A stretch of 64,000 nucleotides of DNA, taken from contig JAEXTV010000021.1 of NCBI GenBank assembly GCA_023406895.1, positions 186,001-250,000 on the forward strand. Reading direction: 5' to 3'. The notes under the pieces are model-generated. The model saw only the letters and a list, made by a program, of their open reading frames with translations, searched no databases and was not told the origin of the DNA. Below, piece by piece: positions 1-7,960 of this stretch; positions within the stretch are counted from its first letter, which is position 1; each line of letters begins with the position of its first letter. A program made the position numbers and the translations under genes. This DNA is from Bacillota bacterium. GTDB taxonomy: Bacteria > Bacillota > Clostridia > Christensenellales > SZUA-584.

Positions 1-114
1 GCGAAAAACGACTTTGTATCCGTGACAAATTACTTTCAGCTTTATAAAGACCGTCTTGAAACAGAACTTGGGCTGGACCCGGATAAGGTTTTCGTTAACC
101 TGTTGAAGAATTAG
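1..114 (+). CDS. C-terminal end of a possible BTAD-type transcriptional regulator (partial)
   Basis: Only the last 37 codons are in the window, open at the left edge and ending in TAG. The tail contains a LYKDRLETELGLDP-like segment. This resembles the end of the bacterial transcriptional activator domain (BTAD) of SARP/AfsR-type regulators, where a helix with Tyr-x-x-x-Leu is followed by Glu-Leu-Gly-x-x-Pro. The match is by eye over a short stretch, so the family is tentative and nothing can be said about the DNA-binding half. Confidence 0.4.
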   Translation, partial: AKNDFVSVTNYFQLYKDRLETELGLDPDKVFVNLLKN

Positions 115-188
115 CGGCATCAGGTCAGTAATTAAAATCGGGTTATATTTTAATCAAAAAATAATGATAATAACATAGAGAGGTACTT

Positions 189-737
189 ATGAATTCTTTG
201 TTATTTATCATAATTTTTATTGCATTTTCTTTGGCGGAAATTTGGATTGTGATTCGCTTTGCCTTGATGAAGAATCAACTTTATCTTCAAGCAGTCCTGA
301 CAATGTTCATACTGCTCTTTGTGTATATTTTGTCTGATCTTATTTTCGATATCGGCGTACCGAAACTCATATTGCTGTCTGTGATGGTATCGATTTTTAT
401 ACAGTCTTTTTTTGGGTATTATATGGATCTGTTCATGCGTTCAAAGGTTTTTGACCGTTATCTTCACGCCTTTGGAACGTTCTCTTTTGCGCTCTTCTTT
501 TATTCACTTTTGAATATCATTTTAAGCCCGTCTGAGAGTCCAAAGATATTTGTTTCAATTTTCGTGTTTACGCTGGGAATAACGGTCGGCGTCATTTTTG
601 AAATCATAGAGTTCGTGTTGGATAAAATAAAACATACAAAAATGCAGAAAAATCTAAAGGATACGGATTTTGATATGATTTTCGATATTATCGGATCGCT
701 TTTTGCCGCAGCGGCTGCATACCTTTTTATAACTTGA
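189..737 (+). CDS. Polytopic membrane protein, YjdF/DUF2238-like
   Basis: A 182-residue hydrophobic protein with about five or six predicted membrane segments. The start ATG follows a GAGAGGT ribosome binding site. The C-terminal part has a GVIFEIIEF segment and a DTDFDMIFDIIGS segment. These recall the Glu-rich and Asp-x-x-x-Asp membrane motifs of the YjdF/DUF2238 family of uncharacterised membrane proteins. The assignment is from memory of the family pattern and the function is unknown. The gene stands alone, between the preceding regulator fragment and a spore protein gene. Confidence 0.5.
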   Translation: MNSLLFIIIFIAFSLAEIWIVIRFALMKNQLYLQAVLTMFILLFVYILSDLIFDIGVPKLILLSVMVSIFIQSFFGYYMDLFMRSKVFDRYLHAFGTFSFALFFYSLLNIILSPSESPKIFVSIFVFTLGITVGVIFEIIEFVLDKIKHTKMQKNLKDTDFDMIFDIIGSLFAAAAAYLFIT

Positions 738-835
738 AACGGTTGCGTCCGCCGAAGACGATCGGACATTACGGAATTGAAGAGATGGTTGCTCGTTAAA
801 AGACATTCCGATGATCTTTATCAGACGAAGCTGGG

Positions 836-842
836 CATACTA
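836..842 (+). promoter_or_regulatory. Sigma-G-like -10 element (CATACTA) for the SspF-like gene
   Basis: CATACTA matches the forespore sigma-G -10 consensus and lies 45 bases upstream of the spore protein start. The -35 region 17-18 bases further up (TGATCT) matches the sigma-G -35 TGAATA only partly. The call therefore rests on the -10 element and the gene type. Confidence 0.45.
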
Positions 843-886
843 ATGTGAGCGGCATATAGCCGCGAAAATGAATAGGAGGTAAGACA

Positions 887-1051
887 ATGTCTAGACACAA
901 GGTGATGTCAGAAGGCCTTAAACAAGATATTGCAAAACGTCTTGGCGTTGAGGATATAGTTGCCAGTGAAGGATGGGGCGGCGTATCTTCGAGAAATTGT
1001 GGTAATATTGTTCGCGAGGCGATCGAGATGGCCGAGAGGTCACGGACATAA
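887..1051 (+). CDS. Small acid-soluble spore protein, SspF-like (minor alpha/beta type)
   Basis: A 54-residue protein starting 6 bases after a strong AGGAGGT site. It has the short alpha/beta-type SASP layout: an N-terminal MSRHKVMSEGLKQDIAKRLG segment, a central EGWGG and a C-terminal GNIVREAIEMAE helix. This is the pattern of the minor spore protein SspF, in which the conserved EGWGG replaces part of the longer SASP core. Such proteins coat spore DNA and are made in the forespore, consistent with the CATACTA element upstream. An intrinsic terminator follows, so it is monocistronic. Confidence 0.85.
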   Translation: MSRHKVMSEGLKQDIAKRLGVEDIVASEGWGGVSSRNCGNIVREAIEMAERSRT

Positions 1052-1068
1052 CCTCCATTTCGAGCAAA

Positions 1069-1091
1069 GGGCTCCCGTTTGGGAGTCTTTT
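1069..1091 (+). terminator. Intrinsic terminator after the SspF-like gene
   Basis: GGCTCCC pairs with GGGAGTC (one G-T pair) across a four-base loop and is followed by TTTTG. It lies 17 bases after the stop codon. Confidence 0.65.
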
Positions 1092-1185
1092 GTTAAATTT
1101 TACTGATTGCCCTGTTTTTTTTATTATTAATATATTAGAATTAAAACAAAAAGGCTGGCTATACTGTTATTGTTCAATTTCATGA

Positions 1186-2505
<1,320 letters not shown>

Positions 2506-2523
2506 CTCATTGATAATTAATAG

Positions 2524-2547
2524 TCCCCGGTTCGCCGGGGATTTTTT
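2524..2547 (+). terminator. Intrinsic terminator after eno
   Basis: A perfect 7-bp stem, TCCCCGG/CCGGGGA, with a TTCG loop, followed by TTTTTTAT. Confidence 0.9.
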
Positions 2548-2798
2548 ATGTGCACGAAAGACCATCTCTTGCCATAAATAACATGAATGACCCATGAAGA
2601 CCATACAAATGATGTTTCGCAAACGGAAAAAGGATCAGTTAAATGTTATACGGGCGAAATATGCGGTTCGACTTAATACCGTGCTGTATTCTTCTACCTC
2701 TGTTGAAGCAGCTGGCGATATTTTCATCGCTAGCTTAACAATTTATATTAGTGACTCGGCATTCAATAAATTTGTTTTGATACTCGAAGTTAATCCGC

Positions 2799-2832
2799 AA
2801 AAAAAAGAAGAGTGTTTCACCCTTCTTTTTTT
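2799..2832 (-). terminator. Terminator of the alpha/beta SASP gene
   Basis: On the minus strand AGAAGGGTG pairs with CACTCTTCT, flanked by an A-run before and a T-run after. It lies just past the stop codon of the minus-strand spore protein gene. The flanking runs would also permit termination in the other direction. Confidence 0.75.
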
Positions 2833-2856
2833 ATTACTCTTTAATGATCTTAGGCT

Positions 2857-3054
2857 TTAAGACATATTGCTTTCAGCGTACTGGATCATCTTTTTAACCA
2901 TATTGCCGCCGACTCTGCCAGCATCACGGGCAGCGATGTCGCCGTTATACCCCTGTTTGAGGCTGACGCCCACTTCGTTCGCAACTTCGTACTTCATGTT
3001 GTTGAGCAGCTGTTTGCCCTGGGGAACTAATGTCTGATTCGAATTGTTAGCCAT
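2857..3054 (-). CDS. Alpha/beta-type small acid-soluble spore protein
   Basis: A 65-residue DNA-binding spore protein. The chosen ATG (MANNSNQTLV) lies 6 bases after AGGAGGTG. An in-frame ATG three codons upstream would sit inside that ribosome binding site. The YEVANEVGV segment corresponds to the germination protease (GPR) cleavage region. The C-terminal GYNGDIAARDAGRVGGNMVKKMI matches the most conserved SASP block. The role is saturation of spore DNA against UV and heat, with degradation at germination as an amino acid source. Confidence 0.95.
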   Translation of the reverse strand: MANNSNQTLVPQGKQLLNNMKYEVANEVGVSLKQGYNGDIAARDAGRVGGNMVKKMIQYAESNMS

Positions 3055-3174
3055 GTTTTTCACCTCCTTTTTATATCATTATTTTTTCCGTAGCCATAAG
3101 AAAATACACATGTAATTAAATGCTGTATAGTCAATTATTGCGGCTTATATCCATGATTTAAAAAAAGCAAGCAC

Positions 3175-3203
3175 TTGACAAACTATCATTTGTTAGTTAA
3201 AAT
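3175..3203 (+). promoter_or_regulatory. Sigma-A-type promoter TTGACA-17-TAAAAT upstream of the tetR region
   Basis: TTGACA at 3175-3180 and TAAAAT at 3198-3203 are separated by 17 bases. The spacer is almost completely filled by one copy of the palindromic operator described separately. Repressor binding would therefore block RNA polymerase directly. Confidence 0.75.
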
Positions 3204-3225
3204 GATGCTAACGAACGATAGTTAG
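3181..3225. promoter_or_regulatory. Double TetR-type operator
   Basis: Two imperfect copies of the same roughly 16-base site lie in opposite orientation. They are AACTATCATTTGTTAG at 3181-3196 and, inverted, CTAACGAACGATAGTT at 3208-3223. Each copy is itself a partial palindrome (CTAAC/GTTAG around an 8-base centre). The first overlaps the promoter spacer and the second covers the expected transcription start. The obvious ligand is the TetR-family protein encoded 410 bases downstream, so autoregulation is inferred. Confidence 0.65.
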
Positions 3226-3238
3226 TAGAACGAGAGTC

Positions 3239-3584
3239 GTGTGTGAACTCTATTTTAAAGATCTGCTTTCAATAGTAACGCTGGGGCTTTTGCTCGGTAC
3301 GACGGTGCTTATGATGTTTATAATTCTAAACCGCAAGAAAATACAAAATGGGGCCGGTTAACGGCGCTTTTATCATTTCCGGCATCGCCATCAGCGCGGT
3401 CAGCGCCATGCGCGATCAGTTTGCGGCACCTCAAGCGGTATTTGCTTTAACAAGCTTTCAGGCAACGATTTGTTCTGTGGCGGGCGGTTTGATTATACTG
3501 ATCGGTCTTGTGAGTATTTTTTTTAAGAATCAAAACATTAAAAAGGGTATGTTGATGAAGCTGTTTGCATTGTTTTTGATTTAG
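3239..3584 (+). pseudogene. Two short overlapping membrane-protein ORFs, likely remnant of a transporter gene
   Basis: Reading from GTG 3239 gives a 40-residue peptide with one membrane helix (SIVTLGLLLGTTVLMMFIIL), ending at 3361. A second frame from ATG 3348 gives 78 residues with two hydrophobic stretches, one of them near ICSVAGGLIILIGLVSIFF. Neither start has a convincing ribosome binding site. The two lie directly behind the TetR-controlled promoter, where an efflux transporter would be expected. The simplest reading is that only fragments of such a gene remain. They could instead be two small membrane proteins, and no family is recognised. Confidence 0.4.
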
Positions 3585-3634
3585 GTGTGCACTGTTGAGA
3601 TTTCAAGACCGATTATAATGATGTGAGGTGAACA

Positions 3635-4267
3635 ATGAATACCAAAGACAGAATACGCAATGAAGCGTTGACACTATTTTCAGCAAAGGGGTTTGACGCC
3701 GTATCCGTCAGAGATATCGCGGCGGCAGTCGGCATAAAAGAAAGCTCACTGTATAACCATTACAAAAGCAAGCAGGACATTTTTGAAAGCATCGTTGCTG
3801 AATACTCAAAAAAGGGAGACTCTTTTTTTCAAAGCATTAACATGCTTGACGAGGGAAAAACATTTGATGTGGACGAGAGAACGATACGCATGTATAAAGA
3901 AATGTCACCCGTTCAGTTTGAAGCGATGAGCCTAAAAATACTCGACTATTATTTGACCGATGATACGATTGTCAAGTTCAGAAAAATGCTGACGATTGAA
4001 CAATTTCGGAACCCTGAGCTGACACAGCTTTATAGAGATATTTCATTTAATTTCAGCCTTGATTTTCAGTCACAGCTTTTTTCTGCTCTGATGGACGAAG
4101 GCCTTTTCATAAAAATGGATCCTTATATGCTTGCGTTGGAGTTTTTTTCTCCTATCTATCTGATACTCAATAAGTTTGACAGCGATGAAAACGGATTAAC
4201 GAAGGCAAGAGAATTAATCACAAAACATGTCAGCCTCTTTAACGAAAAATATGGCGTAAAAAAATAA
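3635..4267 (+). CDS. TetR/AcrR-family transcriptional repressor
   Basis: A 210-residue regulator starting after TGAGGTG. The N-terminal helix-turn-helix is clear: RNEALTLFSAKGFDAVSVRDIAAAVGIKESSLYNHYKSKQ in pieces, with the typical SLYNHYKSKQDIFE end of the TetR DNA-binding domain. The C-terminal ligand domain is not assignable. The inverted operator pair at 3181-3225 is the likely target. The downstream flavoprotein gene begins 28 bases after its stop and may be co-transcribed. Confidence 0.9.
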   Translation: MNTKDRIRNEALTLFSAKGFDAVSVRDIAAAVGIKESSLYNHYKSKQDIFESIVAEYSKKGDSFFQSINMLDEGKTFDVDERTIRMYKEMSPVQFEAMSLKILDYYLTDDTIVKFRKMLTIEQFRNPELTQLYRDISFNFSLDFQSQLFSALMDEGLFIKMDPYMLALEFFSPIYLILNKFDSDENGLTKARELITKHVSLFNEKYGVKK

Positions 4268-4295
4268 AAATATTATTTTACTGAGGTGCAATACT

Positions 4296-5006
4296 ATGAA
4301 AATCGTTGTGATCAATGGCAACAGCAGGCATGGCAGCACATGGAACAGTAAGGAACTGCTTTTAAACGCAATAAGAAAACATGACGACATTGAGGTAAAG
4401 GATTTTGTGCTGCCCAAGGATATGCCTCATCAATGCCTCGGATGTTTTTCCTGCATCATGCGCGGCGAAGACAAGTGCCCGCACGCAAGTGCGGTCAGGC
4501 CGTTTGTCAGCGCCATGGAGGAGGCCGATGTCATTGTGCTGACATCACCGATCTATGCGCTCGATGTCAGCGGGCAGCTTAAATCGCTGCTCGATCATCT
4601 GTGTTTCATGTGGGTCAGCCATCGGCCCAATCCCAAAATGTTTAAAAAAGTCGGTGTGACCGTGGCCACAACGGCAGGTTTCGGGCTTGGGCATGCTTCA
4701 AAAACCATGCGATACAGTTTGCAGTACTGGGGAACCCGCCGCATCTATTCGCTAAAAGTGCTCGTAGCGGCTGCGAAGTGGGAAGACGTTAAGGATAAGA
4801 CAAAACGAAAGGCTCAGCGTAAAAGCGAAAAAATGGCAAAAAGCATTGTCATATCAGTGAAGAAAGTTGACCGTTTGCAGCCAAATCTGTTCATACGTTT
4901 CATGTTCTGGTTGATGAAGGGCATGATGAAGAAGAATACATGGAATTTAACAGACCGCAGCCATTGGGAAGCCCAAGGATGGCTGGAAGGCGGAAGGCCG
5001 TTCTAG
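4296..5006 (+). CDS. NADPH-dependent FMN reductase-like flavodoxin-fold protein
   Basis: A 236-residue protein. The N-terminal VVINGNSRHGSTW is the phosphate-binding loop of the flavodoxin-like FMN reductase fold. A LGCFSCIMRGEDKCPH segment has the Cys-x-x-Cys...Cys spacing seen in iron-sulfur-flavoprotein relatives. VLTSPIYALDVSGQLKSLLDH is the conserved flavin-binding strand-loop. The C-terminal 60 residues are basic and end with aromatic-rich segments. It follows tetR by 28 bases, suggesting a redox or detoxification role under TetR control. Substrate unknown. Confidence 0.8.
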   Translation: MKIVVINGNSRHGSTWNSKELLLNAIRKHDDIEVKDFVLPKDMPHQCLGCFSCIMRGEDKCPHASAVRPFVSAMEEADVIVLTSPIYALDVSGQLKSLLDHLCFMWVSHRPNPKMFKKVGVTVATTAGFGLGHASKTMRYSLQYWGTRRIYSLKVLVAAAKWEDVKDKTKRKAQRKSEKMAKSIVISVKKVDRLQPNLFIRFMFWLMKGMMKKNTWNLTDRSHWEAQGWLEGGRPF

Positions 5007-5129
5007 CATGTTTCTATCTTTTAATGGTATACGAGGTGTGTATTCGTTCTCGACAAAAGCGATTCGCAAAACATTAAATGAAAATAAAATCGTTAACAGA
5101 AGCCCGAACAGTTGCGTGCAAAGCCGGTA

Positions 5130-5162
5130 AACAAAACAACAGATCTCAGCTGATCTTTTGTT
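5130..5162 (+). terminator. Possible stem-loop downstream of the flavoprotein gene
   Basis: AACAAA/TTTGTT and AGATC/GATCT pair in one hairpin with a bulge, but the following T-run is short. It is a weak terminator candidate 120 bases after the stop codon. Confidence 0.25.
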
Positions 5163-5203
5163 CGTGACTGAAGCTTATCACCGGTTCGCCTGCTCTTGGT
5201 AAA

Positions 5204-5233
5204 TGAATATGATTGATATCTGATGCCATACTA
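5204..5233 (+). promoter_or_regulatory. Consensus sigma-G (forespore) promoter
   Basis: TGAATA at 5204-5209, a 17-base spacer and CATACTA at 5227-5233 fit the sigma-G consensus in both elements and in spacing. It immediately precedes two very small genes. The predicted leader is short (about 12 bases before the TTG start), with the ribosome binding site near its 5' end. Confidence 0.7.
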
Positions 5234-5251
5234 ATTCTCGAGGTGATGATA

Positions 5252-5398
5252 TTGCAGAAACGCGAAAATAAGAACAGGCTTGATATCTCAACCGTAAAGA
5301 TTGAGCTGAAGAGCAATAAGGACGGGATTTCTGAGCAAAATCAGAATCAGGGACACAATGCGGTCAAGCAGGCACAGGGGCCAAACACAAAAAGGTGA
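5252..5398 (+). CDS. Small hydrophilic protein, probably forespore-expressed
   Basis: A 48-residue protein rich in Lys, Asn and Gln (for example SEQNQNQGHNAVKQAQ). A GAGGTG ribosome binding site at 5240-5245 fits a TTG start at 5252. The in-frame ATG at 5246 is too close to that site. No family is recognised. The consensus sigma-G promoter just upstream suggests a spore product, possibly a minor acid-soluble spore protein. The next small gene begins 5 bases after its stop, so the two are co-transcribed. Confidence 0.6.
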   Translation: MQKRENKNRLDISTVKIELKSNKDGISEQNQNQGHNAVKQAQGPNTKR

Positions 5399-5403
5399 AA
5401 AAA

Positions 5404-5538
5404 ATGGGAAAGAGCAATAAAATGAAAAGCACACGAAACGGCAAAAAGGAAGACGGCACTTTCAGGTCTAAGAAAATCAAGCATGACCCGCAGGCGGAAA
5501 GCGCAAGAGCCGTGTTTGGACCAAAAGAAAAGAATTAG
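5404..5538 (+). CDS. Small basic protein, CPC_1213-like
   Basis: A 44-residue, strongly basic protein with a KKEDGTFRSKKIKHDPQAES segment followed by ARAVFG. This resembles the very small clostridial proteins annotated as CPC_1213 family, recalled from memory. The ribosome binding site is AAAGGTG, formed at the end of the upstream gene. The sigma-G promoter 170 bases upstream and the terminator right after the stop define a two-gene forespore unit. The function is not known. Confidence 0.65.
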   Translation: MGKSNKMKSTRNGKKEDGTFRSKKIKHDPQAESARAVFGPKEKN

Positions 5539-5547
5539 CAAGTTAAA

Positions 5548-5577
5548 AGCATCTGACTAAAACAGATGCTTTTTTTT
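5548..5577 (+). terminator. Intrinsic terminator of the small-gene unit
   Basis: AGCATCTG pairs perfectly with CAGATGCT over a 7-base loop and is followed by eight T. Confidence 0.9.
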
Positions 5578-5670
5578 GTTAATGATTCTGTCAGCTCTGT
5601 CGCTGGTCACATGAGGCCTAAATGGCGACATCCATGCGTTACAACTTATTGATATTAATAGATTATTTTG

Positions 5671-5700
5671 GTATTGAAAACCTAGATACGGCCTATACTA
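5671..5700 (+). promoter_or_regulatory. Sigma-G-like promoter of the germinant receptor operon
   Basis: GTATTG at 5671-5676, a 17-base gap and TATACTA at 5694-5700 approximate the sigma-G pattern, with one mismatch in the -10 (T for C). It lies 30 bases upstream of the first ger gene. Known germinant receptor operons are transcribed by sigma-G. Confidence 0.45.
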
Positions 5701-5730
5701 TTCATAAGAATCTTTATCGGAAGGCAACAA

Positions 5731-6837
5731 GTGAACAGTATTACCAATAGACAAATGGTCATGCTTTTAATCATGACGCTGACTTGCTATAACGTTATTA
5801 CGCTTCCAAAAGTGATGGCACAGAGCGCTGGAACGGGAAACTGGCTGGTGCTGATCATTATGGCGCTTGTCTTTTCCTTAGCCACCGTGGTAGTCGTCAG
5901 CCTTAACACCCTGTTTCGGGGTCAGATGTTGTTTGATTATGCACCTTCACTTGTCGGTAAAACGCTGACATATATCATTGTTTCTTTTTATGTTGTCTAC
6001 TTTATGATGATTCTTGTGTACATGATTACCATGAAAGCAAAATTGCTGAATACAGATTTTTTTCCTAATACGCCGCTTTGGGCTTTTCCGGTTATCGGCA
6101 TACCCGTATTTTGTTTCATAGCTAATAAAGGCATAACAAATGCCGCAAGGCTGGCAGAACTTGTTGGAATCGTATATACCATTACGGCTATTTTGGTCCA
6201 TGTTCTGATGATTACTCAGGGAAAAATCAATAGAATATTGCCGTTATTTAACAGTGCGGAAATTGGAAATTATACGAAAGGATTAAAGGACGCGATATTT
6301 CCCTTTCTAGGCATAGAAATACTTCTGGCCGCTCCGCTTACAAAAACAAACGGCAAAAAAACCAAGCGAACAGCATTCTTTGCAGTGCTTTCTATTGGGG
6401 CGTTCTATATCCTCATTGTGCAGAGCTGCATAATGAAAGTGGGGCTCAATAACATTATAAAATATAAAGACCCGCTGGTCGTGGCAATACGCGATACCGC
6501 CATAGTCTATATGGATATATTCACCAGAATTGATATTTTCTTTCTGACAGTTGGGGTTGGCGGTATTTTTGTAGGCATATCAATTGTCATGTCTGTTATC
6601 ATCGATTATCTGTGCAAAATTTTCAAAAACATGAAGCGGCAGATTATTGTGATCATCATCGGTGTTTTGGCATTTATACAATTTTATTTTATCAAAGATA
6701 TAGAACATTATGACGACTTTGTGACGGCTGTGGGCACATACTTAGGGCTCGTGGCGTCAATTTTAATTCCGTCTGTTTTATTGGTTATAGCGAAGAAGAA
6801 AAGGAAAAAAATCAGAGGAAAAAAAGATGCTGTTTAA
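5731..6837 (+). CDS. Spore germination permease, GerAB/GerKB family
   Basis: A 368-residue polytopic protein of the amino acid/polyamine/organocation superfamily with about ten membrane helices. The N-terminal TNRQMVMLLIMTLTCYNVITLPKVMAQSAG segment is typical of B subunits of gerA-type germinant receptors, which sit in the inner spore membrane and are implicated in sensing small-molecule germinants. The start is GTG. The gene overlaps the C-subunit gene by 11 bases. Here the B gene comes first, whereas gerA operons usually begin with the A gene. Confidence 0.93.
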   Translation: MNSITNRQMVMLLIMTLTCYNVITLPKVMAQSAGTGNWLVLIIMALVFSLATVVVVSLNTLFRGQMLFDYAPSLVGKTLTYIIVSFYVVYFMMILVYMITMKAKLLNTDFFPNTPLWAFPVIGIPVFCFIANKGITNAARLAELVGIVYTITAILVHVLMITQGKINRILPLFNSAEIGNYTKGLKDAIFPFLGIEILLAAPLTKTNGKKTKRTAFFAVLSIGAFYILIVQSCIMKVGLNNIIKYKDPLVVAIRDTAIVYMDIFTRIDIFFLTVGVGGIFVGISIVMSVIIDYLCKIFKNMKRQIIVIIIGVLAFIQFYFIKDIEHYDDFVTAVGTYLGLVASILIPSVLLVIAKKKRKKIRGKKDAV

Positions 6838-7960
6838 AAAGGCTGTTTTCGCATTGATGGCAATATGTATTGTATTCGAGGCGGGCGGATGCTGGGATGC
6901 AATAGACGTGAATAACAAGATACTTGTTGTCACAGTGATTACAGATATGAAGGGTGGTGACTTGTATTATTATATCGAAGCGCCCAATCTGGAGAAGGAG
7001 CAGAATCAGCAAAGCAGCGGCGGTGAAAGCTCGAATTACTTTACGATGTCTGCAAAAGGATCGTCATATGCGGATGTGCGACGGCATATGGATGCAAAAG
7101 CAGATAATCCGTTATATCTCGGTACCGTCAGAGCACTTATCATTACCGATGAACTCGCAAGGTTCGATATTGATGAGTACATACTGCGTATGGAATCAGA
7201 TAATCAATACAGAAAAGCGCTTAATATTATCACATCATCTTCGGAACCGAATGAAATCCTATCTGTTTATCCCCCAAATAATATATCCGTCGGGGAATCA
7301 ATTTCAGAATCAATTACAACTCTAAAAAGTCTTGGTAAAGTGGTCTCCTATACGATTTCCGATATTCTTGATTTCATCTCCAGCAATACCAGCTTCGTAT
7401 TGATCAATATGGATGTCGAGGACGGACTTTTAACGTACAACGGTTATTCGATTATTCGACAAAACAAAATGGTCGGGTTTATACCTTTTGAAGAATCAAT
7501 AGGACTTGTTTGGATTCTGGGTGACAATATAATACGAATATACACAGTGCCATTTGATAATTGCAGCGCAACAATTCAGGTTAAATTATCAAACAAGTCA
7601 TTCAGGCCTTATTACGAGGACGGAAAGCTTGTTTATGATGTGAAATTCAAAATGGATTCAAAACTCATGAACCTGAACAAGAATGTAAAAATTGATGGAG
7701 AACTGCAAAAAACGATAAAAGATAAATTGCAGAATCAAATAGCCAATGATATTGCCATGGGCATCAAACAATCAAAAGAGTTTCAGTGCGATTATCTTGG
7801 GTTTAAAGAAAGCTATCGTATTAAATACCCAAATAATATGAAAACTATCGATTGGGACGATACCTATAAGAATGCTGACTTCAGAATATCCGTAGAGTCT
7901 ACCCTGGAATTCGGCGCTATGACGGATTTTAATATATCCAGTGAAAGTATGAGCCAATGA
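6827..7960 (+). CDS. Germinant receptor lipoprotein, Ger(x)C family
   Basis: A 377-residue C subunit. The N-terminal signal peptide ends in a lipobox (AGGC, Cys at about residue 22), so it is anchored to the outer face of the inner spore membrane. The following WDAIDVNNKILVVTVITD is the conserved start of GerAC proteins. RSYADVRRH-like and PLYLGTVRALIITDELAR segments also match the family. It overlaps both neighbours (11 and 4 bases), so translation is coupled. Confidence 0.93.
   Translation: MLFKKAVFALMAICIVFEAGGCWDAIDVNNKILVVTVITDMKGGDLYYYIEAPNLEKEQNQQSSGGESSNYFTMSAKGSSYADVRRHMDAKADNPLYLGTVRALIITDELARFDIDEYILRMESDNQYRKALNIITSSSEPNEILSVYPPNNISVGESISESITTLKSLGKVVSYTISDILDFISSNTSFVLINMDVEDGLLTYNGYSIIRQNKMVGFIPFEESIGLVWILGDNIIRIYTVPFDNCSATIQVKLSNKSFRPYYEDGKLVYDVKFKMDSKLMNLNKNVKIDGELQKTIKDKLQNQIANDIAMGIKQSKEFQCDYLGFKESYRIKYPNNMKTIDWDDTYKNADFRISVESTLEFGAMTDFNISSESMSQ

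Noticed and set aside
2594..2860. Plus-strand 88-codon ORF after eno
   Set aside because: No ribosome binding site, composition like intergenic DNA, and its 3' end runs through the terminator of the opposite SASP gene.
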